Assembly (NCBI GenBank): GCA_022826965.1
Contig: JAJDTU010000009.1
Location: 1 to 64,000, forward strand
Direction: 5' to 3'
Length of the DNA: 64,000 nt
Source of the DNA: Dehalococcoidia bacterium
GTDB lineage: Bacteria > Chloroflexota > Dehalococcoidia > Bin125
Position 1 is the stretch's first letter, and each line of letters begins with the position of its first letter. Made by a program: the position numbers and the translations under genes. Below the pieces are notes generated by a model. The model had not been told where the DNA came from. It saw only the letters and a list, made by a program, of their open reading frames with translations, and ran no database searches. This document shows, piece by piece, positions 1 through 7,778 of the stretch.

Positions 1-2
1 TT

Positions 3-515
3 GAAGGCATGGTGCTCTATGTCACCCTGGACAACGAGCACAGCTGCGGGGGCTGGTACAAGAACGGCACTATCGTTTGGGATTGGTACGAGTACGACGT
101 TGCTGTTGGTGGGGACTTGCGCGGTCGCTTGCCCATTGAAGCCTATACGGAACAAGACGGGCGATTCACGATCGTGTTAACTGACGACTTTTGTCGCCGG
201 TTCCTGGGAAGAGTCGTCGACGACGAGGAAAGGCCATTGGCCGGCGTCGAGGTTGCTATCCGCCCTTATAGGTCACGAAGTGGGCTCAGCTTCGACCAAG
301 GACGAGCTATTGCGTGGACGGATCGTGACGGCAAGTTCGACGTCTTAGTGCCGACTAGCGGTAGCTATGTGGCGTGGGTGTCGCAATGGCGTCAGAAAGG
401 CCCGGAATGGTCGCGATGTCTCGTGAAGTCCGGGGAGATTGCGATAGGAGAGGGTACCCCGGGCGAGCTGCTTGTCGTCGTTCCACAGTGCAGGGTCTGG
501 CAATCGGTACCTTGA
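3..515 (+). CDS. Partial protein with carboxypeptidase regulatory-like domain
   Basis: The frame is open to the left edge of the window, so the N-terminus is probably cut off; an ATG at position 9 exists but lacks a visible ribosome site. Residues of about 65-130 read as one carboxypeptidase-regulatory-like beta-sandwich: a GRVVDDEERPLAGVEV strand-turn followed by a TDRDGKFDVLVPTSGSY segment, the usual 'turn-Asp-Gly-x-Phe' pattern of these domains. Such domains normally sit in secreted or surface proteins as structural modules. No enzymatic motif is visible. The gene ends at a TGA 190 bases before the next credible gene. Confidence 0.55.
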   Translation, partial: EGMVLYVTLDNEHSCGGWYKNGTIVWDWYEYDVAVGGDLRGRLPIEAYTEQDGRFTIVLTDDFCRRFLGRVVDDEERPLAGVEVAIRPYRSRSGLSFDQGRAIAWTDRDGKFDVLVPTSGSYVAWVSQWRQKGPEWSRCLVKSGEIAIGEGTPGELLVVVPQCRVWQSVP

Positions 516-708
516 GGCACTGGGACGGAGAAACGGAGGCCGACGCGCGGATATCTGGTAGCGTGCCTTGCTTCAGGATCGATGATATGAGAGGGATCAC
601 GCCTCTCGTCTTCCGATCCGGCTGTATCTGGGGTGAACGACGCAATCGGAATGGCTGCAGGGAGCGGGACCGTGCGTGGAGCGGGGACTGGAAAGCCGCC
701 GTTGGAAG
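516..708. other. Spacer without a recognisable gene
   Basis: Several short frames are open here on both strands, but none shows a recognisable family, a ribosome site or coding-like composition. I see nothing else to report in it. Confidence 0.4.
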
Positions 709-960
709 TTAGTCGAGACGGGCGTAGGCGAGTTCCCTGAGTTCATCCATATCTGGGAAGCGGCCCATGGCGGCTTTGCTGAAGACGTGGTCTCCGTTGA
801 CCTTCCACTCGAAAAGGCCCTTGGTGTCGGGGATGAGCTTTACGTCGGAGACAAGATGCTGGATATCGGTCATGAGTTCGCAAAGCATCCAGGTGGTGCG
901 GCGCCAGTAACCGCAGCCGGCGCAGTAGACCACTTCGATGGCGATCTGGCACTGGTCCAT
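709..960 (-). CDS. Rdx family (SelT/SelW/SelH-like) protein, Cys form
   Basis: An 83-residue protein that matches the Rdx/SelW thioredoxin-like fold throughout its length. It shows a CxxC redox motif near residue 14 (VVYCAGCGYWRR), then a helix, the strand VKLIPDTKGLFEWKVNG, and the closing VFSKAAMGRFPDMDEL, which is the family signature. In selenoprotein W the second Cys of this motif is selenocysteine; here it is plain Cys. The family is thought to act in thiol redox chemistry, but bacterial substrates are unknown. The gene stands alone, with gene-poor sequence on both sides. Presence of an Rdx protein fits an organism that also appears to use selenocysteine (see the radical SAM gene ending near 20.3 kb). 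Confidence 0.85.
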   Translation of the reverse strand: MDQCQIAIEVVYCAGCGYWRRTTWMLCELMTDIQHLVSDVKLIPDTKGLFEWKVNGDHVFSKAAMGRFPDMDELRELAYARLD

Positions 961-1314
961 TGGCGGACCCTCGCCCTACCCTGTTCAAGCCAGGGGCGGG
1001 CAGATGCGGCCGGCTAAGTACCGGGCCACGGCGAGACCTGGCTCATCTCGGCGCTGCACGATTCGCTGCGCATCACCGATCGACGCCGTCTTCGTCTCGA
1101 CTAGCTGCTCTGTCCGGGACGGCGTCATGCTTGTCAAGCGAGCCAAGCAGGCGATTGTCGAGGCTGACGAACACGTGATCCGCGGCCTTCGCGACTACTG
1201 GCGCCATGTCCGCGAAAAAGATCGATCTCTCCCAGCCGATTCGCTGGCTACGGCAAACCTGAACAACCCTGAGCCGACCCTAGTCGAGAAGCGCCGAAGC
1301 CGTTCAATCCGCAA
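961..1314. other. Gene-poor stretch
   Basis: About 350 bases between two leftward genes. A rightward frame of 129 codons (938-1327) crosses it, but it overlaps the Rdx gene, is rich in Arg/Ser/Pro as expected of a shadow frame, and resembles no family I know. A segment near 1130-1210 has a helix-like composition and might be a gene remnant, but I cannot name it. Confidence 0.35.
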
Positions 1315-1929
1315 TCACCTGGTGTAATCCGTCAGGTCTCGAACAGCGTCGTAGGCTTCCCGATCAAGACGGTGATTCCACACCCGCGGCTTCAGCTTTT
1401 GACCAAGTTCTCTCGCCCAATGTCCCTTGATCCACCAACATGCCGTCTCCACAATCACGCCCAACTCTCTGGCTTTATCAAGCGCTGAGAAGAAGTCCGT
1501 ATCAGTTGAGAAGATCACGCCTACCTCGAACTCGCCCTTATGTGCGCCATCCACGAAATCGACCGCCAGGTTGACGTCAACACCCTTTTCCCGAAGCCCG
1601 CTGATGTTGCCATCGCGATCAAATGACGGTTTCAGTGTGTGGGGCCGGACCTCCACTAGCGGATCCCGCAGCCATGCTTCCATCTGCGAACGGGCCGCGC
1701 GACGGGCCGTCGGGAGTTGGGCATGTGAGGGCACCCCGCGGTACACACGAACGTGCTCCAGCTTCCGCTCGGACTGGCTCAGCTTCGAGTTGTTGGCGAT
1801 GAGTTCACCCACTTCTCGCGGCCAGATCTGGCCGTGCCAACGCCAATCTCTTCGCGAATATCCGAATGCCTCCCGCGCGCCCTGATAGACGTTCTGGTAA
1901 TCGATGAACACCACAACTCGCTGAACCAT
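1315..1929 (-). CDS. NYN domain protein (LabA/DUF88-like putative RNase)
   Basis: A 204-residue protein with a complete NYN (PIN-like) nuclease core. The first acidic motif is FIDYQN at residues 8-13, the middle one is KGVDVNLAVDFVDGA near residue 114, and the third is STDTDFFSALDKA near 141; together they place the conserved Asp residues that bind metal. Members of this group are predicted RNases, and LabA-type proteins are known in cyanobacteria. No partner domain is fused. It starts with ATG and ends in a Tyr-Thr-Arg tail. A hairpin with a T-run lies just upstream and would insulate it from the genes to its right. Its cellular role cannot be read from context. Confidence 0.85.
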   Translation of the reverse strand: MVQRVVVFIDYQNVYQGAREAFGYSRRDWRWHGQIWPREVGELIANNSKLSQSERKLEHVRVYRGVPSHAQLPTARRAARSQMEAWLRDPLVEVRPHTLKPSFDRDGNISGLREKGVDVNLAVDFVDGAHKGEFEVGVIFSTDTDFFSALDKARELGVIVETACWWIKGHWARELGQKLKPRVWNHRLDREAYDAVRDLTDYTR

Positions 1930-1977
1930 GGCCTCAATCTAACGAACAAGCGGAGCTACGGACAAGCCGAAGAAACG

Positions 1978-2015
1978 AAAAACCCCGCCAGAGGACGCAA
2001 GCGCCGTCGGCGGGG
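1978..2015 (-). terminator. Rho-independent terminator
   Basis: Read on the minus strand, a 7-bp stem CCCCGCC/GGCGGGG (2015-2009 with 1989-1983) is followed at once by five T residues (1982-1978). An inner GACG/CGTC pairing inside the loop can strengthen it. It lies downstream of the leftward secreted-protein locus and upstream of the NYN gene, so it most likely ends transcripts coming from the right. Confidence 0.65.
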
Positions 2016-2198
2016 AGCATTAGCGAGTCTCTCGACCCGCAAGCTCATGTTGCCACACTCGGGCACGGTAGTCAACATGAAGCTCCATAAGCTCTCTGTA
2101 AACTCCTGGCGACACCTCCCTCAGCCGTACGCAGCACCTCCTCCCTCCCACTCGCCTCACAGCCGGCACGAAAAACGGGCGTCCTCTCCCCCGCATTC

Positions 2199-2696
2199 CT
2201 AGTCCTCACGCAAATGACGCCCCAATATCGGCGGAGGCGGCCTTCCACGATCCGGCGGACCGAGCAATCGATACCATCTTGCCAGCACCAAACCGCACAA
2301 GATCCCAAACCCGACTCCCATCAGCACCAGCCAATAGATGTGCGCCGCTCCCCAAGGCCACCACCACTCGGCAGCTCCCCATACCGCCACAATGATGAGG
2401 ACCAACAACCACGCACCAAAGCCCCAATGTCTCGTCAACACTTGCCAACCAACAGATAACACTGTCCTAAAGCGTTCACCGTACGGCCGACGATTAGCAA
2501 AAATGAGCCAACCCACGCCAGTGACTATACCAAGCGACACGGCAATCGCTATTGCCTCCAGCATCAACCACTCGAATGCCTTCCCCGCATCATTAAACGG
2601 ACTGACATCATCAATCGCATCGTCAATGTACTCTTCACTGACTGCTTCGTCTACATCTGGAACCAGCAAAACATCATGCCAGCTCCCGTACACCAA
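2199..2696 (-). CDS. Three-helix membrane segment, likely C-terminal part of the broken surface protein
   Basis: The 165-codon frame starts only with TTG and has no convincing ribosome site. It contains an acidic lead (residues 12-35) and three strong hydrophobic stretches: about 42-68, 94-112 and 120-142, followed by a basic-proline tail. Codon reading upstream of the TTG stays open in the same frame back to the amber codon at 2724-2726, which ends the preceding segment. The eight codons between them read as an acidic Gly-rich linker (DGDGQGEE). I therefore read this piece as the membrane anchor of one larger protein split by a nonsense codon. A separate small membrane protein is the alternative. 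Confidence 0.5.
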   Translation of the reverse strand: MVYGSWHDVLLVPDVDEAVSEEYIDDAIDDVSPFNDAGKAFEWLMLEAIAIAVSLGIVTGVGWLIFANRRPYGERFRTVLSVGWQVLTRHWGFGAWLLVLIIVAVWGAAEWWWPWGAAHIYWLVLMGVGFGILCGLVLARWYRLLGPPDRGRPPPPILGRHLRED

Positions 2697-2723
2697 CGGT
2701 TCCTCGCCCTGGCCGTCTCCGTC

Positions 2724-3059
2724 CTAGACCACCCAAACATCCAACCTATACTCCTGACCTTGCCTCATGCTACGACCGTTGCTAAACACACCAAACCGCA
2801 ATACTACCTCCACTGAACACCCTGGCGCCAACTTAGGCAACCCCATCCCCGATGACCACGCATCATTACTCTCCATATCATCCTCTTCAGCAACAATAGC
2901 ATCGCTGGCACAACCCAACACACCATTTCCCCAGTCAGGCATCCCACCCGATTTCATGTTCCTATGCACGACAGGCTCTCTACTCAACAACACAGATCCG
3001 TCAGGCGGTAAAGCAACTAACCCCAAATCCTGAACCTCATTCCGACTCTCATTCGTCAC
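2724..3059 (-). pseudogene. Frameshifted continuation of the secreted DUF11-like protein
   Basis: This 111-codon frame begins with a GTG inside the last codons of the larger frame to its right. It continues that frame's final beta-domain: the larger frame ends in GDVLTYCIF and this frame resumes as VTNESRNEVQDLGLV, which together give the usual 'GD-x-L-T-Y-x-(I/V)-x-V-T-N' pattern of DUF11-type repeats. Removing one T from the T6 run at 3060-3065 joins the two frames exactly. The frame ends in a TAG codon at 2724-2726, after which the same frame is open again. It has no start of its own that I would trust. Confidence 0.6.
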
Positions 3060-4986
3060 AAAAAATGCAATAGGTCAATACATCGCCCACCGCACCAAGT
3101 GCACCTGATCGACGCCCATCAACACGTATTTCTTCTGGCCAATGCGCACGGGATTCTGAACCATCCCAATCACACTCTCCCACATACACTCCTGGTCCAC
3201 CCGAAGCGAGCGGAAAGTCATTGATGTCAAACGCGCGAACAGCAGCCCGGAAGCTCAGTTTGGTCGAGGAACACTCTTGATAACCCACACCTCCGAGACT
3301 CTCCACAACCCGGTTGCCGCCTGCTATGACTTCTAAGGCTCCCCGCTGTAACACGCTTGTCCCACTGACAGTTACACGAAGTGGAATGCGCGGCACCGAA
3401 AGTTGTACCTGTTTAACCGTACTGCCACCATCTGCTTCACGGACTAATGCGGTTATCGAGACCAATTGGCCGCCGTGCCACTTTGCCACAGGGAAAGCCG
3501 TGAACCGATAGTGAGACTGGAAGCCCGCCCGCGTCGATGGTATCAACAGGCCCTCATGTAGCTCATGTAGCAACAGGCCCTCATTCAGCCAACCATCAGG
3601 AACAAATGCCGCTCCCGATCCCAGCCGGCACCAACCTCCGTCACCACTGAGTACCTGCAATGAGCCGCTGTTGTATCCGTAACGCATTACAGCTGGCAAG
3701 GTCACGTGAAGACGGCTACCCAGAGTAGGCTCGGCATTGGTGTGATCGAGTACGACGTTGATGATGTACGGGCCTTCGGCATGAGCTCTCAACGAGTCGA
3801 CCCACATGTTCATTTCCATGCTGGCCTCCGCCTCTGAAAGTGTGACCAAGACGGAGCTGCAGTGCACTTCAGGTTCGTTGCTCACGCCTACGACTGTCGT
3901 CACACAAAACTCCGGTTCTACTTGCACTCCCTCGGTGATTCCGTCACGGACCACAGCATCGAACGCCAAAGTTAAGGTCTCACCCGGGGGCAATGGTCCG
4001 AAGAAGCTTATGACTGTGCCTAGTGCCACATCATCTGAGGGTGCCAGGCGTTCAGAGAACGTACCTCTATAGCCGGACGTGTCGGAGAACAGCCATCTGC
4101 TGGTCCCCTGCCGGACGTCCAGCCACTCTACATTGTTCCTGGCATCCTGATTGAAATGAAGATCAATGCGCCGAAGGGCACCGGAACTGTGATTGTGGAA
4201 GGATGCTGCAACGACTATCATGTTCCCAGGGGTGGGTGTACGGTCGCTGACCTCTAGGTCAGATATGGCAGCACGCCGAAGGAAAGCAAGTTCCGGCGGT
4301 TGGACCACGATTTCGCTCTCCAACTCGCAATGGATACTCGGTCCGCTGTCCCTTTCTTGTTGAGAACGGATGGTGACCGTGAGCGTTATTGTTTGTCCAA
4401 TGGTAGTGTGTTGTGTTGTCTTCCAAGTAACAAGAGCGTGTCGGTAGTGTCCGGAGTTAACGGTTTCTAAGTTCTGGGTCCCATATCCTGGCGAGAGAAT
4501 CGACGGACCAGCAATCAAGGTCGCATGTTCGGGTTCCCACTCATAGTTAACCCAAAGGTCTCGAAAATCAGAACTGGTTTGGTTACTTACCTCTAGCATG
4601 AAGGAAAAGTTGCGACCAGGGAGGGTGGTCTTTGGTGACTGTGGGGCAATTGCGAACGTGAAATGGGAACATGCGATGTCAGTTGCGGCTGTTGTGGAAG
4701 GGGAGCCGTTGGTCGTGCCGCCCTCAGGGAACAGGGAAGACGGTGGATACTGTACGTACTTGTCGACTGGTCCAGTGACGGCCCCATCGGCCGGTCGCTG
4801 TTTGGTGACTGGAGAGTCTGTAGGGCCAAATCCGTGTTCAGCTGCGACGGCGCCGACACTCGAGGTTGGATGAAGTCCCGCAGCTTTGTGTGATGCGTCA
4901 ACGGAGTCGATTCTTGCGAGGCAGATTGCAGTGAGGACGAGCACTGCCATGAGAACATGCGCAGTTATGGGGCGAACTCGTGTCAT
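3049..4986 (-). CDS. Secreted repeat protein with DUF11-like domains (main part of a broken gene)
   Basis: A 645-residue exported protein. Residues 1-31 look like a signal peptide (basic start, hydrophobic core VLMAVLVLTAICLA, then a cleavage-like region). After a Ser/Thr/Pro-rich spacer to about residue 105 come several beta-sandwich units of about 130 residues, with recurring patterns such as LPGRNFSFMLEVSNQTSSDF and TPTPGNMIVVAASFHNHSSG, typical of DUF11-like 'conserved repeat' domains. The start is supported by GGAGGA seven bases upstream of the ATG. The end is odd: the last domain stops in mid-strand and continues in another frame at a T6 run. Two more segments to the left, including three membrane helices, look like the rest of the same protein. 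Base composition is less GC-rich than the core genes. Confidence 0.7.
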   Translation of the reverse strand: MTRVRPITAHVLMAVLVLTAICLARIDSVDASHKAAGLHPTSSVGAVAAEHGFGPTDSPVTKQRPADGAVTGPVDKYVQYPPSSLFPEGGTTNGSPSTTAATDIACSHFTFAIAPQSPKTTLPGRNFSFMLEVSNQTSSDFRDLWVNYEWEPEHATLIAGPSILSPGYGTQNLETVNSGHYRHALVTWKTTQHTTIGQTITLTVTIRSQQERDSGPSIHCELESEIVVQPPELAFLRRAAISDLEVSDRTPTPGNMIVVAASFHNHSSGALRRIDLHFNQDARNNVEWLDVRQGTSRWLFSDTSGYRGTFSERLAPSDDVALGTVISFFGPLPPGETLTLAFDAVVRDGITEGVQVEPEFCVTTVVGVSNEPEVHCSSVLVTLSEAEASMEMNMWVDSLRAHAEGPYIINVVLDHTNAEPTLGSRLHVTLPAVMRYGYNSGSLQVLSGDGGWCRLGSGAAFVPDGWLNEGLLLHELHEGLLIPSTRAGFQSHYRFTAFPVAKWHGGQLVSITALVREADGGSTVKQVQLSVPRIPLRVTVSGTSVLQRGALEVIAGGNRVVESLGGVGYQECSSTKLSFRAAVRAFDINDFPLASGGPGVYVGECDWDGSESRAHWPEEIRVDGRRSGALGAVGDVLTYCIFCDE

Positions 4987-5110
4987 CGCAAGTCCTCCGG
5001 AGGGCCTTCAGGCTGTGTGATTCGAAGCCAATCACCTTGGCCTTGATGTCAGCGTTCGTCGAGTCCGACGAGCAGAGTATCAGGCCATGGCAAGGTCCCA
5101 CTCGCTTGCT
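4987..5110. other. Leader of the secreted-protein gene
   Basis: Short gene-free stretch between the secreted-protein gene and the transposase remnant. It holds the GGAGGA ribosome site of the leftward gene next to 4986; no clear promoter boxes could be fixed by eye. Confidence 0.35.
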
Positions 5111-6080
5111 GTCCTGAGTTGGGCGCGCAGTTGAGATAGTCGGCGACGTTGTGACGATTCTGCTCGGCGGTCTCGTGGCAGACGAAGGGATGCTGAATCT
5201 GGTTCCAGCCAGCGACCCATCGCTCGGCGGCTGACGTGAGCTCGGCCGCGCTACGACGGGTACCGCGCCGGAGCCACTTCGTGGTCAGTTCCGCGAACCA
5301 ACGCTCCAGCAGAACGATTCAGGAGTTGCAGGTCGGGCTGAACTGGAACCTGAAGTGGGTAAGTCGCTAGAGCCAGCGTTGAATCGCCGCGGTGCGGTGG
5401 GAGGAGACGCTTTCCAAGACGACGTGCACGACCAGGACGTCGGGCACAGTCTGGTCAACCAGGTCGAGACAGGGCTGAATCTCACGAGCCCGGCGTCTGG
5501 AGACCAGCTCGGCGTTCACATGCCGGGAGGCGACCGCGCGTCAAGTGCGGACCAGCTGCTGGATCTGGTTCATCTCGTCGACACACAAAAAGATCGCCGC
5601 CTCGGGTGGATTGAGACAGGGGCCGGTGACATCGGCGACTTGTCGATGGAGTGTGGAGCGGGTGAAAGCCGAAACTGCTGGACCAGGTACGGATTGAGGT
5701 CGAAGGCGCGCCAATACCTCGAGACACTGGGCTGCAGCGGTTTCGTGGCCTGGACGGCGTCGTTCGCGGGGACGGGACCGATGATGCTGAGTCGCTCTAT
5801 TTCCTCGATTGATGGGCGGACGATCAACGTGGTGTGGATGCTCTGTCCCGGCGGCGAAACTCAGATCCGGCCCTCGGTACTGCGTCCAGCGGTCTGTTCG
5901 TCGGCGACGACGACGGCACCAGGCGGCGCGCCGTCTTCTGCGAGGCGGCGGGCGTTGTCCATGGTGGACGTGGTCTGGACGAAGTAGTGGACGTCGTGGC
6001 CGAACTAGGTGGTCGTGAGGAGAGAACGCACCTAGTCGATGTTGAGGCGTTGATCCTGCGGGAGGAGGTCGTGGTGGGAC
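5110..6080 (-). pseudogene. IS630-family transposase remnant
   Basis: No long frame survives, but translating the minus strand in alternating frames recovers an IS630-type transposase in order. From right to left: a segment ending SVSRYWRAFDL (near 5715), then NPPEAAIFLCVDEMNQIQQL (near 5570-5630) matching the family's first catalytic Asp region, then a degraded second-Asp region near 5430, then FSPTCNS and LLERWFAELTTKWLRRGTRR (near 5280-5345) carrying the catalytic Glu, and a C-terminal helix region to about 5110. At least three frame changes and several stops separate these parts, and the second Asp motif appears lost. The element is dead. I could not define its terminal repeats. Confidence 0.7.
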
Positions 6081-6499
6081 ATGCGGCGAGGCTAGTGAGT
6101 TAAGCGGGACGGCGCCTAGCTGGGCGGCTCGGGGTCGTCGTGGTTCAACCGGGCGACGTTTGGTGTCAGCGGCTAGGAGGCGCCCGCCTTCACTGCGCTG
6201 CGTCGTCGGTACTTGGGCGAAAGCTGACTATGTCCCAAGTTGGATCACCTTCTTTCCCGCCTCAGAGGCTGGCACGGACTGGCATCTACTGCACCAGTGC
6301 AGGCGGTAAACTTCGTGGTTTCTGCTGTAAAGTGGGCTGTATCAGTAGAGCATGGCGGATGGCCAGTCTAGGCGAGACAATCGGTCATTAGTGCGTGGCT
6401 CGAGTTCGATGTAAGCCGATTGAAGAGATCGATCACTGAATGACGTGCGTGCTAGACCAAGCATGGTGGTTCTCGTCTTGGTGCCAGTGAAATCCAAAC
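6081..6499. other. Gene-free stretch
   Basis: About 420 bases beside the transposase remnant. Short frames exist on both strands but none is recognisable. It may include the right end of the old insertion element. I see no RNA gene or clear regulatory site. Confidence 0.35.
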
Positions 6500-6982
6500 T
6501 CACAATCCAACAGCCCAGCCGCAATCGGGGTAGCTGTGGCTACGGTCACGTTCTTCGGAGACCTTCAGCACTCCGCCTACACACGCAAGGACTCCGCCTC
6601 CGGCTGCGATACCGATAACCAACTCAAGAATCAAATCAGTGGGAATCAATCCTGTGATTGCTAGAGCACCACCGGTGAGAGCACCCAAGACTGCACCAGT
6701 GGTTGCACCAGCGCAAAAGAATGTGGCACAGGTCAGAATCGCTTGCAAGAAACCCGCAAGCACTTGCTGGATCTTCCAACCAACGAAAGCGACCACTACC
6801 GAGGAAGCCACACACAAGATGGCTCGGGTCCAGTCTTCTTTGACGGCAAGGACAGCCTCTACAGTGCCGCAGTCGAACGCTCTCTGATGGATCTCATTGA
6901 GCAAGAGAACGGCGATCGCAGCACAGAGCAGTGCCAAGAACTGGGCTGGACCATGCATTCGCTCGAAGATGTGGCTATCCAT
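6500..6982 (-). CDS. Small membrane protein of unknown function
   Basis: About 160 residues from the ATG at 6980-6982; an upstream alternative start at 7015 would add eleven residues. Hydrophobic stretches lie near residues 15-30, 55-75, 78-100 and, as a long Gly/Ala-rich pair, 100-150 (AGATTGAVLGALTGGALAIT then IGIAAGGGVLACVGGVL). The glycine-rich part resembles the hairpins of small-pore or glycine-zipper proteins, but I do not recognise a family. The protein ends with a short polar tail. It is isolated between the transposase remnant and an aminotransferase fragment, so context gives no role. Confidence 0.5.
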   Translation of the reverse strand: MDSHIFERMHGPAQFLALLCAAIAVLLLNEIHQRAFDCGTVEAVLAVKEDWTRAILCVASSVVVAFVGWKIQQVLAGFLQAILTCATFFCAGATTGAVLGALTGGALAITGLIPTDLILELVIGIAAGGGVLACVGGVLKVSEERDRSHSYPDCGWAVGL

Positions 6983-7129
6983 GTCAACTCCAGACTTGCC
7001 GCGCGTGTATGCCAAGTGTGCAGCACATCAGATGTCGGAGATTAACAGGCGGTAAACGGGGCGTCTGTTTGAATGGCTTGATGCTTGCGCAAGGCTGGCA
7101 CAGAGACGGGCCAAAGCCGCAAACGCAGC

Positions 7130-7644
7130 ACTCCTCCTTGCTTCGCAGCCGTCACCTCGCGGACGGAGTCTTCGACGATGGTGAGGATTTCGTTGACTTC
7201 TTCCTCGGTGGCGACGAGGGGCGGGGCGAGGAGGTAGCCGTCGTTTCGGACTCGGCTGATCAGGCCTCGGGATTAACAGGCTTTGAGGAGCTTGGCTCCC
7301 ATCTCGTCCTCGGCGAGGAAGGCTTCGTCGGTCTCGGGGTCCTTGAGAACGTCGAAGCCGCACATGAAGCCGAGACCTCGGACGTTGCCGATGTGCGGAT
7401 TCTCCTTCAGGCGCTGGAGGCCGGAGAGGAGCTGATCACCGCGGGCGGCGGCGTTTGCGACCAGGTTCTCGTCCTCGAAGATCTGCAGGTTGCGCAGGCC
7501 GACCGCGGCTCCACTGGCGTGGCCGGAGTTGGTGTAGGCGTGCATGAATGTGGCGGGACCGTCGGTGATGGTCTCGTGGACTTCCTTCGACCATATGGCG
7601 GCGCCCATCGGCACGTAACCGGACGTGATCGACCCCGCGCCCAC
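7130..7644 (-). pseudogene. Class III aminotransferase fragment (copy 1)
   Basis: This is the C-terminal third of a PLP-dependent class III aminotransferase (AGXT2/4-aminobutyrate type). It is a close copy of the matching part of the larger fragment at 9.0-10.0 kb. Homology starts abruptly near 7632 with ITSGYVPMGAAIWSKEVHET, so the active-site Lys that should come just before is missing. An in-frame TAA (7273-7275) then cuts the frame where copy 2 reads PS; beyond it the same frame still reads SRGLISRVRNDGY and on to the expected C-terminal VEDSVREVTA near 7150. It is clearly non-functional. Confidence 0.8.
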
Positions 7645-7778
7645 GTATCTGAGCGGAGATTGGGCTGAGGCGGCGTCGATTCACGTCATTGGCAGCGCTG
7701 TCCCAGCCAGGGCGCCGAGTGCCAAGATTCGAGAAACTTAGTCATGGGTCGGCACTTTCGCTACGTCCATGGCTTGAC

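Noticed and set aside
938-1327. A 129-codon gene between the Rdx and NYN genes
   Set aside because: It overlaps the Rdx gene on the other strand, has no ribosome site, and matches nothing I recognise.
2724-2726. Amber codon in the surface-protein locus as pyrrolysine
   Set aside because: Pyrrolysine is confined to a few lineages and protein families, nothing here supports it, and a frameshift in the same locus points to decay or error.
7273-7275. Possible recoding of the in-frame stop in aminotransferase copy 1
   Set aside because: The codon is TAA, not TGA, and the gene also lacks its N-terminal two thirds, so decay explains it better.
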